Under the pieces are notes generated by a model. That model saw only the letters and a list, made by a program, of their open reading frames with translations. It was not told where the DNA came from and did no database searches. The translations under genes and the position numbers were made by a program. A stretch of 64,000 nucleotides of DNA from Rotaria macrura (Eukaryota; Rotifera; Eurotatoria; Philodinida; Philodinidae): the NCBI GenBank assembly GCA_900239685.1, contig OENT01000620.1:1-64000 (forward strand). Direction: 5' to 3'. Shown here piece after piece: positions 9,961-23,517 of this stretch (position 1 is its first letter; each line of letters begins with the position of its first letter).

Positions 9961-10829
9961 GCCCCCCCCCCTCCCTCAAAAGTCGATTTTCGTCAAAGAA
10001 AGTCCAAATCGGCTAAAATTTTCAGGATACGTTAGGACTGGAGCGGGTAGCCTACGATAAAAATTTCAGCCCCAAATATGCAAGTTTAAGGAAGTTATAA
10101 AGTGAACACTGGTTAAAAATGGCCGATTTTCCATCCTAGTTATTTTGCCTTCAACTATGTTTTTTCGTAAAATTCTTTCTACCATTCGATAGAGCATGTA
10201 AAGACGCAGGGCAACTCGTGCTCAGATTTTTGAAAAAGCTTTTTTTATGCCCAAAAACGTTTCCACGATTCAAAGTCCTTGAAAATAGGCCAAAAAACTG
10301 CAAGTGAATTTTTTAGGCGATCTTTTTTGGGCATAAAAAAAGCTTTCTCAAAAATCGGAGCACGAGGTGCCCTTCGTTTTTGCATGCTCTATCGAACGGT
10401 ATAAATATTTCGAAAAAACATAGTTGTAGGCAACATAACAGGGATGGAAAACGAAAAAACATGATTTTGAGAAAAACATAAAAAGATCTTTTCGACCAAT
10501 TTTTTCGATATTTCAGAGTTTTTGAGGAAAATTCAGCTTTTTTGAGGAGGGACTCCAGAAATCCTCAAAGTTTACTGCAAATTAGAGGTTTTGGATAAAA
10601 ACCTATAATAATTCTGAAAGAGCGAAAAACGGGCTAACTTTTGATGCATTTATCTGAATTTCGAAATTTTTGAAAAAAATACAGTTTTTTTGAGAAGACA
10701 TACAAAAAAAGAGATTTGGGCTAAAAACCTATATCAATTCTGAAAGAGAGAACAACGGGCTATCTTCTGGTGCATTTATCTCAGTTTCGGAATTTTCCCT
10801 AAAAATTGACTTTTTTTGGAGGGGGGGGC
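9961..10829. mobile_element. 869-bp MITE with inverted ends, flanked by TTAA (piggyBac-like target)
   Basis: It begins GCCCCCCCCCCTCC and ends with the complement (GGAGGGGGGGGC), immediately flanked by TTAA at 9957-9960 and TTAA at 10830-10833. A TTAA duplication is characteristic of piggyBac. Because TTAA is itself a palindrome it could also be part of the inverted repeat. Inner inverted arms (about 10115-10260 and 10315-10455) share CGATAGAGCATG and AAAGCTTTTTTTATGCCCAAAA. No transposase frame is present. Confidence 0.7.
10590..10808. repeat. Two-copy direct repeat inside the TTAA element
   Basis: Two units of roughly 95-100 bases (about 10597-10692 and 10713-10808) share AAAACCTATA, AATTCTGAAAGAG, ACGGGCTA and GCATTTATCT in the same order. 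The element has therefore had an internal duplication in addition to its inverted structure. Confidence 0.65.
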
Positions 10830-10833
10830 TTAA

Positions 10834-11567
10834 AGAAAATGTTAAAAGTCCTCGTAAATTTGATACAAAGCTTTCTTTTCTTAAAACAACAAATTTATTT
10901 GGTATAGTTTGCTTATTGGCATTTATATGAAAGTGCCTATAATATTACTCCAGATACATATGAATCTTAGTACTTAAAATAAAATTTGATAATTTTCACT
11001 ATATAAAAAGCAATAACAGTGACGTTCTATTCGCACTTGATCCTTATCGTGATATAGGCTGTTTTATTTTCAAGAGTTGAATGACATGATTTCTCGGATA
11101 GAAGAAAAACTATAATGATTCCCAAGATACTTATGTGAACGAAATATAAGAAACATGACTCTAATGAGAATTCGATCCAATGAACACTCAATAGATTTGT
11201 AGAAAACTCCCTTTTACTTTCTAATGTATTGGCATTTGTTCTCCGATATTGTATGCAAAGTCATGACAGTAGTGGTAGCAGTAGTAGCATCGAAAAGAAT
11301 CAGAGACGACATGTCCGTATTCTCTTCTCTCGACTTTTTTCCGTCAACAACCAGTGAATATATATTCGAGCTTTTCATCAATGTATAACTAGCATTATGT
11401 GATGAGAATCTTCTTTCTCAAAAGGTCAGAAGAAACAGTAAACACATGCCCAAAGAAAAAAAATTGAGATATATTCATATATAACAACAAATAATTGTAC
11501 TGATATGCATTTGTTCAATGCATGAGTTCGCTTGATTTTTGATAAAAATTAATTTTAACATAAATCT
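10834..11567. other. Intergenic, nothing recognised
   Basis: The 3' flank of the GPCR gene, which is read on the minus strand. AT-rich. No coding exon or RNA gene seen. Confidence 0.55.
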
Positions 11568-13014
11568 TCATTGATTGTCTTCACAAGAGAGAAGTCGTGT
11601 TTCAGGTGAATCGATTCGGAGTTTTGTTAGTGGTATATTCGAATAATGTAATGGTCTATTTGTTAAAGGAATCATATAGGATGACATGTAGTAGCTTGTA
11701 GGATTATATTTATACAATCGTACACCAGACATTGAGCTTAATGACGAATATTTAAATGCAAGTACTAGTTCATTACGTATATGTTTACCACTAATGATGT
11801 ATAAATAAAAATTAATGCCATAGGTAAAATTCGTTAATAAATCAAATATATCATGACTTATATGAAGATAATATTGCCATTTAACACTACATTTATGCAA
11901 ATCAGATACACACATAACTTTAATGATATCTAAACTCGACCCAGGTACGTGAAGTAGAAGATAGATTGATGTAACTATAACTAGCATGCGTGAGATTTTA
12001 TAAACTAGTTTCAGTTTTCGTTGAGCATTACGAGCTCTGTTCGTATGATCAGCTAAAGAATTTTCATGAAAGAGTTTGCGCATAATGAGTATATTGGCAG
12101 TGATGATCGTTGCTGATGGTAATATAGTCATCAAGACAAGTCGCCAAACATAGATCGTCAAAATCAAATCTAATTTTAGATATTTTCGATGACGTATGGT
12201 TTTACAACGACAAGCTTTACTTGATGACGAGGCAGGAGAACAATCAAGACCTTTTATTATCAAATGATACGATTGAATAAACATCGTAAATAAAAGTATT
12301 ATTAATATGATGCGACGTGCGTTAACAACACTACATATATTTTTCGACCACAAAGGGAACTTAATGGCGATTAATCTTTCGATAGCTAGAGCAACGATAA
12401 TCCTAAAATGGTAGTTCATCAATCATATAAATCATGTCGAAGAAAACCAATAGAATAGTCTTACCAAGAACTCATAGAATAAAATATGTATCTTATGTAA
12501 TTGTATAATTTACATGATAAATTATTGTGTGCAATAAGTGTTAATTTATACTTAAATTGATCCAATTCATCGAGCGCCGAAAGAACTAAAAAATTAATTC
12601 TATTTAGAATAATATAAATGATACATTGATTATGTTCATTGTACATGCCTTCAGAAAAAATCGCCCCCGTATCTACAATAGCTAATGCAATCAAATACTG
12701 AGTATAAGAATTTTTTCTCAAGCCTAAAAATTAAACAAAAAAATTGATTTCAAGTTGTTAATGTTTCATTGATTTATTAATAACGACTTACGTCGACGGC
12801 CTAATACTACTAGACATAGCATGTTTCCACAAAAGCCAATCACAAACACAAATAATGTTCCTAGAAAAGCAAATCAAATTTTAAAGTCTACATGTCGATT
12901 CAATATCTAACCAATATTATTCAACCACCATGCCCAAGTTTTATTTTCAGATTGAATTTTTGTAGCATAATATAAATCTGTAGCGGTAAAATTGATTTCT
13001 ACATACAGAGTCAT
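11568..13014 (-). CDS. Class A (rhodopsin-like) G-protein-coupled receptor
   Basis: Four exons on the minus strand, 13014-12912, 12860-12792, 12723-12465 and 12402-11568, joined by 51-, 68- and 62-base GT-AG introns in phase, give 421 residues. Exon 1 starts with ATG and encodes an extracellular tail with an NFT glycosylation site. TM1 carries the conserved Gly-Asn (CGNMLC). TM3 ends in ERL (residues 151-153), a variant of DRY. TM7 has NFYLY (about 340-344), in which the usual NPxxY proline is replaced by Phe. Cys residues before TM3 and in the second extracellular loop could form the standard disulfide. It acts at the plasma membrane and would couple to a G protein. The ligand cannot be told; many invertebrate orphan peptide receptors look like this. 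The full seven-helix layout is present and the model looks complete. Confidence 0.85.
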
Positions 13015-16000
13015 GCTAAACAGATAGCCAGAAGAGATTTAATGATAGGAATAACGAGTGATGTGTCGCTGATTGTAAAAGCTAACATGAATCTTCTTCT
13101 GAGAAAACAGATAACGTTGACTTATATTAGTTCCTTTTCTCTCTCAGATTCTCTATCAGATTGTGTCAACGAGAACAGAAAAAGTAAACGAACGCCACAC
13201 CATGTACTATTGCTTGACAAATGGATTGATAAGTATACACACGTATATTGTATGTTACTGTGTGTAGTCTGTTGTGTCGTATTGGTAGAACGTGAAAAAT
13301 TTGTTGCAGCCTATCCGTGAAAGACTTATAAAAGATAAAGAAAGAAGGGGTTCAGCAAAAACTAGATTTATTCCGATATCATCGAAGAAGAAAAAAAACA
13401 ATGGCAACAATCTCTAGTTTTGATAGTCTTTTATGGATGGTGTCTGTCAGTAATTTATTTTGTATATACACGCATTGAAAAGTAGAGAAAGTTTTTAAGC
13501 ACTCGAACTCACGACACTTTAGATATGAGAAAAAAATCCTAATCATCTGAATTTCGTTTCTATGAAGAATTCATCAAAGCATTCTCATCTATCTTTGTTT
13601 TCTTTCTTGATTTTGTTTTTCATTTAAGAAAAATACCACTCACGAAAACGTTCACTTTTCTGACTCTATCTCATTTGATAATAGTCGAATCTAAGAAGCA
13701 GAACAAATCAAGTTTTCTAGGAATACATAGTTATCGAAACATTAGTTTTACCTACGTAACAGTTTCAGTGATTTTTCCTTTGGATACATTTTTTTATATG
13801 AACTCTTTGAACCGTAGTAATTTTCTTCGGCTCCACAATGAAGATTCATTAACTCTGTTGAACTTTTCACGTATACTGGATACTACTCAATTATTAATAA
13901 TGTTCTCGCATCATAATTAAGGTATAATTTCACATACCTTTATTACCTAAATATTGATTTCGACGAGTGAAATGGTGTGAACTACGAATCCCAAAAGATA
14001 ATTTATATGAAATATATAAATATCAAAAATAGTCTCCTATCTGCTTGTTTCGTTATGATATTGGAAGATGACCACGACACTAATCTAATGTTAGAAACGC
14101 CAGTTAGAAATTAAATGAAATTGAGTTGACAATCAAAAGTGGTTATAAAATGATTAGAATGTCTTTTCAAAAGCAGTTGGAAAACTATGCGAATAAATAA
14201 AAACAGTGATGAAATTAGATATAATATGGTGATTGAAGAGGAGGGATGTGAAAGGTGAACTATACTCGATACACTGAAAGTAAAGGATTCATTTTGTTTC
14301 ATATCATTGATGGTTATAATTTTCTGTGAATCATTCACGACAATATCATCTAGACTTGTTTGAAGAGATCTGCTTTTGCGTTTCAGATTGAAGAAGATGA
14401 AAAACTTTGTCGTCACTTTGAAGTTAAATAGTACAAGAGAATTCTTTCAGCAGTGGCGATCCCTTCCCTAGTATGAAACTATAAATCAGATAATTTGATA
14501 ACGAAGCTCAACGTTTCTAAGTAGTCGAATGATGGTACGCAGAAATAGTCGATTTTTATAACGTAATTAGTCCTGTGATGCTGCAGAAGACAATACTAAT
14601 TGCTTTTTTATAGCTTTGATAATTACTCTCCTACATCTCTAGCTTACAGATATGACAAATTTGTCTATCCTCACATCTTCAATCATTCTTCATAACTGAG
14701 TCTTATATCATCGCATGTGAACGAAATAGAAAAAACAATAAATTCTTTAGACAAAACGGACATATTCCGACTGAAATCATGGTCGAATAGAAAAAAATGT
14801 TTTTTTAAAACTGTCTCAATAGAAAATGACATTTCAAAAAAAGAAAACATTAAATATCATTTTAAATAATTAATATTGATTTCTCCATAAAAAATCCGAA
14901 CAAGACTTGTTATCTTAACATACATATTCATACACGATTATCATAGATTAGTCTAATGGCAAAATAATCGAGAATAGTTTTTAGTACTGTACAATAGAAT
15001 ATTATCAATAGATTTCTTTCAAATCATATCTTGGTATCGTTATTTATTGCTAATAGTTACGAGAATCAGTTTCTTCGAACGAATTTAACTATTTGAATAG
15101 AAAGAGAAACGTTGTTGAAGTAAAAATACAGTATTTTAAATTATCCATCAACGAACAGGTATTACGTGTGAAAACCGTTCTCGATGATGAGAAGAAATAT
15201 TTAGTTATTTTATTATTTTATCATTGACTTTGTTATAAATACAAGTTCAATTTATAAAGCTCATAAATGTTTTTATTGGATTACTTTTAGAATTTGACAA
15301 GCAATCAATGATGTCAAATGTATAGTAGATAAAAAATAGACACGAGTATCAGTTCGTTGCGAGTTCAATTAAATCCACTGACTGTTTTTATTCTTCGAAT
15401 TTCGTTGTGTTTTCATATCGATCGACAATCATCAGCGTTCATAATATAAGTATCATTATTCAATATTATTACTTGTCATATTGTATCATGACATTTATAC
15501 GTAATATGTTTTTCATCGAAAGATGAACGCTGTATTCATATCTAGTACTTGTTTCATCCATATAAACAAAAAAAAACATTAAAGTAACATCCATATCAAT
15601 ACTACTTTATTACTTCAAAGTCAATGATTCCTTCCATTTATACTCCAATGTCTTCGGATTTGTAATGATGACATTAACTATTGAATGCATAGTACGAGAA
15701 GTTAATTTTCAAAATCTATTTTTTTAATCTAGTCATAGACTATCCGAAAATTTTCATATCATCGATGATATATCCCAATCTAACAATCTCTTGTACCATT
15801 ACTTTTCGAATGAAACAGTGGTAATACTGTATGTTGCAGCAGAATTGCAAGTATCTAGAAATCTGATTATAGTTCATAAAATGAATTGTAATCTATTTAT
15901 CTGCAGTAATCCTCCAAACAAAAATAAAAGACAAATAGAACTATGTTACCGATAACAAAATGATAATCTGAAGAACGAGTATTGAACAACGTTGCAATTC

Positions 16001-19000
16001 AAGTTGTAGAGCAGATAATTCACAGATACAACAATGACTTTATCGTGCAAAAGTTGTTGTTTTTTTTTTGAAACAATGTGAATCAGTTTCAATCAGATAG
16101 AGAAGTAACGTATATGGATTTTGATGGTTTGTCGGATAACAGAATGGGAAAAAGAATCCTACAGTTCGTGCTGTCACGGGGAACGGCGTATACAGTAATC
16201 GTCCATTAATTCAATACATCGGTGCATTATGTAATGATCTATGACATCGGTTGCATGCGTCAACATCACTGGCTGATGACAACTAGCAGATTCCGAAATA
16301 AACAAATGGTACATAATTGCTGTGAATAAAAATTGAAATAGACTATGATTAATAAATTCGAAACATTCGTCAGCTAAATTTTTAATGCACATGCAATAAA
16401 TATTGTCAAAGCATTCGTCCTACTGATGCGTTTTCTTTTTTTCAGTTTGTACAGCTATCCAAAAGGTCCGGATATTGAACCGAAGAAAAAGCAAGAATAC
16501 TTATTGACTATATTTTATCGACATTAATTTTAGCTTCGTGAATACTTCGAATCAGTCAAATCAAATCTCTGAAAGCTTGTCTTGAAAAACAATTAGTTTG
16601 CTCCATTTTGTACGCATGAGACTTTAGAATTCAATTATGATTCTCATACGATTCAATATCGACATATTTCGAAAATTGATGCGATGTTTGAAGAAATCAT
16701 TCAAAAAAAAAAGAATAATACTTTTTCAAAAAGAAATATCCCAAACTTATTCATTACCATAGATCAAAGCAAAATGTATGCTATTTCAATAGTATTTCTA
16801 CTGATGTAAGATTTATATTGACACGATACGATCTTGAAAACATATAAATGTTTTGAATGCTCAGCGTTGCATCGATTTCGAGGGATTCATTTTTTCAAAT
16901 TATTCACTACAAAATCTTCGTAAATGTTGTTTTCGTTTATTCCAACGCGTATACGTGTCTAAAGAACATTCTAGTTTTACAAGCGAAAGAGCAATAGAAA
17001 TATCTGTTGACAAATCTAAAAACGATTTATATAACACTCTGATATGACTCAACGTGTTTTATCAACTACAACGATCGGTTATTGGACAAGTTTACATTTG
17101 TTATTCAAGTGAAAGACATTGAATAGTATAGCACAATTTTTGAAATATGATACAAAACGTCGAATTTTTTTTATCATCATCAGTTCACTTCAACTAATCT
17201 TAAGCAAAATCAAGAGCAGTGCTCTCGAGTAAAATGAGACAATGATTGATTTGTTTGTGTATAATCATCTTGTTATATATTCTAATCTCAGCAGTGAACG
17301 ATAGGAACAAGTGATTGGGATATTGTTTCTTTTCCAGTAAATATAGCTCACTCGATACAAAGTCATACACAACGAGGAGAAATGGGAAAAGTCAACATAA
17401 ATATACACATCTGTAACTCTTGTCCTTGCACTGGATATTTTTTTTAAACTTTCTCTTATTATGCAGAGACCGATGAAAGATTCCCATTTTAAATAGTTCT
17501 ATTTCTGCTCGAGTTTATTTAGAATATGAAAAAGAAAATCGATAATATTTCACGGGTATTTTTCAGATTGTATTTAGGAAATGAGAAATGAATAAACTGC
17601 TTCTACTCGAAATAACTTGTTAGAAAGGTAAATTCGTTTCTTGAAAATACTTTCTGGTTGACTCTATTGGGAGTGAAGTATGTCTTGTGTTCATAGAACA
17701 ATATCTCAATATTCAGAGATATCATTTAGCCCTCGCTTCGTTACACACATGTGAATAAAACCAAAACTGCCAATGGGTGATTGGCAATGTTTTATATGTA
17801 TGTGATCAATTATTCACAATAGATCATCTATTTATCCACTCGAAAAATCTACTTGAGTCTGATTTTTTTCAAGCATAATTAATCAATGGAAAGAAATATA
17901 TGGAGAAATCAAAATCACCATTGTCGTGGTCTTAAACTTTATGGCTTTCAATTATCAGCCATGAAATATAAAGAACGAATTGAATGCTTAACGTGTTTAG
18001 TTGATACGTAGCCATCTGATTAAAAAAGAATCATTTCCCGTTAGGTGAGTTAATTGATTTCTATTGAAATACAACTCGATGTACATAGTTGATAAATCAT
18101 AGTAATTATACCTACAAAAAATATTTTAAGCAAATGTTGACAATCCGAAATTTCAGTTTACACTTTGTATCGGTGCAGAATATATTAAGTTGGTTAGTTA
18201 ACAACAGAGAGCGTTCTTCAATATCAAATATGATCAAAGTCCGTAAGAAATACTGTGTGACTTTTAATGATCGGTATTGTAAAAAGGAAAAATATGTTAA
18301 GTCTACGATGAACGCTTGATTCTCTACTGGACGAGTACTTGTACAGTTATCGAGCATTATGCGAAATTCACTTAGGAAAATAGACTTAGTTAACATTATA
18401 TTACTTAGTACATCAGCATCAGTACGTATGATTTTGAAAACAAATGAAACAAGTACATATGAATGAGTATCATGTGAAATCAAACCATTTTCTTTAAAAA
18501 TTTTTTTAATTTTGATACACTTCTTATTTATGTATCTGGTCTGTTCCATAATTATTATATAATCTGAAAAGATTTCAGTGTTTTTCCCTTTAACACTGAC
18601 TATACTGACGATAAACAAGAATTTCCTTGAGCTAATTGGCAAAATAATGTAGGATTAAAAGACCAAGGCAAACAGATTGACCCCTATTTCCCTTCGATTG
18701 AGAGATAATTTCCTTTTATGATACGTTCATAAACCGAATGAAAAAAAAGAAAATAGAAGCATCCTGAAAAAAAAACTTAAAATTACTACTGTAAAACTAC
18801 TCTGCAAAAATTTTGTACTTGATAGCAACCTTTCACCATATATATGTAACGAGTTCGTAAGGACTATAAGTCGTCAATTTTTTACAAGATCTTTACTACG
18901 AATGTATAAAAATCCAACTTAGTTTTTATTGAACTTTATGTTCTTCATGAACTCTCATGTAAATTACATTACAAAATATCTTTTGCGATTGTTTCTATTT

Positions 19001-20851
19001 TTTCATCTCGTCACGTTTCGATTACCAGCGTGTGACACGTATGTATATAGGAATATGATTCATTGTTTGGAATGGAGATAGATCAGATTCATATCACAAT
19101 TTGAAAAATATCCTTTTCGAAATTATTTTATTAGAGAGAATACGGTTTCATCGAAAAGGTTACATAGTTTAATTCATGAAGCAATAGTTGAGCCAATTAT
19201 CATGATAGGTGAGTCAAATAAAATGATTCATGAGAAAAAAAGTTTGATTTTTTTTTCTTCGCAATCCATTATGAATATTTACCTATTCATCTATGATTCT
19301 ATAGATGATGAGTCCATCGTAATAGCTGAAGGGTAGCAGAATTTTTAAGAAAATAACTAGCATCACAAGGGTGAATATTCTTTTATCTTTTTTTTTAAAT
19401 TGCATAACACTCAGTCAAACGATGTTGCTTTTTAGTGTAATACATTTATCATCAGATACACTGCGTCAGAACAACCAAGAAAAATAGATATTCAATGATG
19501 ATACGTCATCACATTAACTTCCTCGGTATCTCACAAAATATGATCATAAAATGTGCTTCATTGAATGAAAAAAATGAATGATAGGCCTTTTTTGTTGATT
19601 TCATAACGCAAAATCTATCGTAACAATGAGTCACGTTATTGCCTTTTTTATATCGTTTCAAATGATTAGATCTTTCTAATAAATTTAGACCGACGGTCTC
19701 TCTTTTTTTCCCCATTAATATCGTGTTGGTGATCTGAGCCATCGCCCTGCTCGCTTTTATTGAGCATATCAATACATCCATGAAATTTTTATTACTTCTC
19801 GTAGTGTTTATCCGACCCAACATGCACATGTGATCAACGAAGCGAAGCGCAACGTTCGATAGCGTCAATAAATATGTTTGCATGTAGTCGACAAGAATAG
19901 ATCGGAGGAGAATAGACTCGTTTTCTTTCTACTGTGCGATAACGGAAGAGAATATAATAAGGTACAAGTGTTATATTGAGCTCTTCATACAAAAGACAAA
20001 CCTTTTCTTTTCACATCTAGAAATATGTTTTTTAGCGTATAGCCAATATAAAATAGAACGTATTTAATTGTATTTGTCCACACATTGATGCAGACAAAAA
20101 GGAAGAAAACTTACACAACAAGGCATGTATTATTGTATATGAATGTAACAGAGTGTGTATCGTAGATGTGACTATGTTTAAACAAACTTATCTATACTAC
20201 TTTTGAGCATTGATCTGCTTCAGATTATCCCATAGAGTAGTAGTAGGTTCTAGTGAGACAATGAACAGCGCATGTAAGATCCGTTAATGAAGACTGATAG
20301 CTTTTTTTTATTCAATATCTTTAATGAAGAATAAGGATTATCTACAAAAATTAATTTAACAAGTTTCGTGTTGATCTTTTATGTCATAGTATGTTTGACG
20401 ATTCGTAGGTGGTATGTAAAATTTTGGAAATAAAAATGAACATGCATGTCTTCAGATATTCTAGTTCTAAATAGAACGAATAGCTATGCTATCAAACAGT
20501 AAATGACTGAATTTTAACTATAGAGAAAGTATTTCAAGAGAGAAATATTGATTTTCAAAACAAAACAAAAAATATCGAATAATTAGCAAATGTTGTATAC
20601 GCAAAATATTAACTTATAATTCTTTTTCTTTTATTTTTGGATAGATTCTTGTTCTAAATAACAATTAACTTAAAACGGTTCCAATTTTTATCTTGACGTT
20701 TTCATTACTGTTACATATGTTCACTGATGATATTATGATCAATAGATCTGATATTTAAAAAAATATACATATTTCCTTGAATTCTTTCAATATATAAAAA
20801 TAAGAATCTTTTTCGTCGACATTTTAGATTACTTTATTACTATAATTTAAA
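13015..20851. other. 7.8-kb gene-poor AT-rich region
   Basis: No exon chain, known domain or clear transposon was found, apart from a tRNA-like relic near 13.5 kb. The longest open frames (for example minus strand 18112-18642 and 19509-19883) match no family I recognise and have no splice structure. It may hold long-range regulatory DNA or unrecognised non-coding RNA; nothing in the sequence decides this. Confidence 0.45.
13494..13556 (-). pseudogene. Decayed tRNA-like sequence (CAT-type anticodon loop)
   Basis: On the minus strand, a D-arm-like GATTAGGAT is followed by a CTCATAT anticodon-type loop and then GTCGTGAGTTCGAGT, which matches the usual variable/T-arm region. The anticodon stem and T stem no longer pair properly and no acceptor stem is visible. 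This is a tRNA relic or the head of an old tRNA-derived SINE, not a working tRNA gene. Confidence 0.35.
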
Positions 20852-21718
20852 ATGAGTAACATGGACGTGGAACGTCCAGTAGAAAATAATACTTCGAAAT
20901 TTTCTGAAAATGTGGCAGCTTATGAATCAACAGTAAAGAATAAAACGGCTGCATTTCGTCATGAAGCTAACAAAGGTTTTGCAATCTTCGTGGGTTTTTT
21001 CAAGTCATTGTATGGAATATTAAATATTATCGCACTGGTAAGTAAGCATTTGTTCGTATTACAAAACAACGTACATTTGAATATTATAGATTGCACTAAT
21101 ATGTGTACTTATCAGTGCTGGCCTATCTAGTGCTAGTGATGCACATCGAGCGGATAATCTTGGTTTTATGAGCAATGTAAAAGTCAGTGCTTACCATACA
21201 CGAAATGCCGATCTTGCTTTTGCATCAATTGGAATTCTTCTAATTCTCGCTGATACTCTCATTTATATTACTGGCATCATTAAACGTTTGCCAAGCTCAT
21301 ATGAACTTATTGTGAGTATAATGAGAAGAAATAGACTACGAAATATAGATAATATTGATTGTGCAATTTAGCTAATGATTGTCATGTTTCTACTTGCTGC
21401 TGTGTATCTTATTCTTGGGTATGACCATTACTATGTTGCATTTTTTTTCTTCGCATGTTGCTTGTCTTTCGAATGACTAGATGTTGTTCATCAGCATGGG
21501 CGAAAAAAATGGACGATACAAAAATTGGACACTCTAGTCAATTGTCGACAACAGGTGCTGCCGCAGTATCTGCGGTAAGATTTTCGTTAATTTCAACTTT
21601 AGTGAATTGAATAGAAAACTTCAATTTTATTTAGATTTTCATATTCATTGCAATGCTTGCTATTATTGCCAACTATGGTTTACGATTGGTACGTCCAATA
21701 GCACGTGACAATTTTTAA
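20852..21718 (+). CDS. Four-transmembrane-segment protein, family not recognised
   Basis: Five exons, 20852-21037, 21090-21311, 21372-21418, 21481-21574 and 21635-21718, with GT-AG introns of 52-62 bases all in phase, encode 210 residues. The N-terminal ~45 residues are hydrophilic. Four hydrophobic segments follow: FAIFVGFFKSLYGILNII plus the start of exon 2, FASIGILLILADTLIYIT, IVMFLLAAVYLILGCCS, and IFIFIAMLAIIANYGL. The last is close to the C-terminus, and both ends are predicted cytosolic. The topology resembles MARVEL/claudin-like tetraspan proteins, but I see no diagnostic motif, so function is unassigned. A TATA-like AT-rich stretch precedes the ATG. All splice sites are standard, so the gene looks intact. 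Confidence 0.75.
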
Positions 21719-23517
21719 ACTTTCTTATTCAATCATTTTACGAAATAACATAAAACAATTTTTTACGTTAATATGTATGTAACATAGTAGTATATTGTTC
21801 GTCATGTTTTATTAAAATACTAATATTTTTCTTTGACTCGCAGACACTCAGAAGTTCGATTTTATTCTCACTGTATTTAAGTAATGACAACAGTCTTTAT
21901 GAATTTTTTTCGGATCCATTACATTGTCGTTTTTCTTTCCAAACTACTAGGTATATAAACAAGCCAAGCATTTTAAAGGTTTCTTTTTTCCAAACAAAGA
22001 AAATTTTCCGAAATTCACATCAAAAATTGTAGAGTTTCTATTTACTAAAGAAAAAAATCTTCATGATGACCAGTTCATACAAATTAGTGAATTACGTCAT
22101 CCACTATTCTTCAAATATAATTGAAATATGATGTATCAATAGAAACGGAAAAACTATTAATTTGTTCAAGCCATTTAAATGCATATATATATATATATAT
22201 ATTGTCTTACGTGTTATTCATTATATTTTATTTGATAACAGAAGAATACTCAGGTATGTGCTCATAGGATTGCCAAAATGGGAAAAAATGTATTAAATTT
22301 GTATCAACATGAAATTTTTAGTTTTTATTAGTTGATTGACATCATGTTTATATTACTGGAACAATCATAAAGTATTTAGTCTTCTCTTGAAATTCCACAA
22401 GTATTGTGTATTAACTTCTGAAGCATTCGAGTTTAGTTTTTGAAAAAGCAAAAATAATCAGATGACTTTATCAGTTCATAATTCATGGCAACTAACCTGA
22501 TCAGTCTACTATTTAAATGTTCTCCCTCGTTCACTCTACAATAATTAGTGACAAATTGTACTAAGTGAACAATAGTAAACAAGAAAGTTAATATTATGCT
22601 TTAGCATAGTTCAAACCAACTTCCATTGAAATATTTAGATTAGTTTAAATTTCTGTAAGTGTCATAAGTTTTACTAGATTACTACAGTGCAAAATGAAAA
22701 ATTCTCAGAATTTTCAGCTCGTTAAGATTGATATAACTTTGAATAATGTTTAATAATATGGAATTTAAACAATGAAAGTTTTCCGTTTGAAAATGATGCA
22801 CATTACTGAATTACACAATGTGTGACTTACTTCAACTGAATCTCATCATTGAAACTTAGCTATATATCTACATGAGCAATATTAGCAAGGATTTACGTAA
22901 GTTTGTGTTGATTAGTTCTTAGCGTTACTACAGTAACAATTTTTGTAATTTTCAATGCATTTAATGTACACTGACAAAGATCAAAATAGTTGTATTTGCA
23001 ATGGAAATTCATGAGCAAGACAAGATTGATGAATCTTCGAATATAATTTATTGTAGACATCGATAAAAAAAGATATTCAATCTAACGTTTATCGTAATCT
23101 CTGAACAAAGGACATTTTATTTTGTAAATCGAATATTTTGTTGTTGTAAAAAAATTTATATTGAATGGAACTTTTACTTTGCACTAAGAGTCATAGGTCG
23201 ATTCTAGATTCAAGTTCTTTAGCTCAATTATCTAACGCTTGTTGCACCAAATTAGTAAACAGTTTTTAGTGAACTATTCATAGATTTGCTAAAGAAGATC
23301 TACGTGTGTTTTCAAGTCAACTCTAAAGTGAAAACGATAAACGTTGAATGCGACAATTGTTTCGTTAATTTAAACTTGTTTATTGTTGCTACAGGCATGA
23401 ACATATCAGGAATATGTATCTTAGAGTTAGCTGTGTTTCGTAGCAAAGCAATGAAGTAGATTTCCTTCTTTTCTTTTTTCTTTATTCATATTGAAAAGCA
23501 AAATATAGAATACAACA
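21719..23517. other. Intergenic, contains an (AT)n tract
   Basis: Lies between the convergent ends of the tetraspan gene and the TBC gene. No exon recognised. A dinucleotide (AT) run occupies 22183-22202. Confidence 0.5.
22183..22202. repeat. (AT)10 microsatellite
   Basis: An uninterrupted AT dinucleotide run of 10 units in intergenic DNA. Confidence 0.9.

Noticed and set aside
18112-18642. 176-codon minus-strand open frame
   Set aside because: Begins at TTG, has no recognisable domain, and no splice or promoter support. Kept only as a possibility within the gene-poor region.
19509-19883. 124-codon minus-strand open frame
   Set aside because: Composition looks slightly coding-like, but no family or exon context could be recognised.
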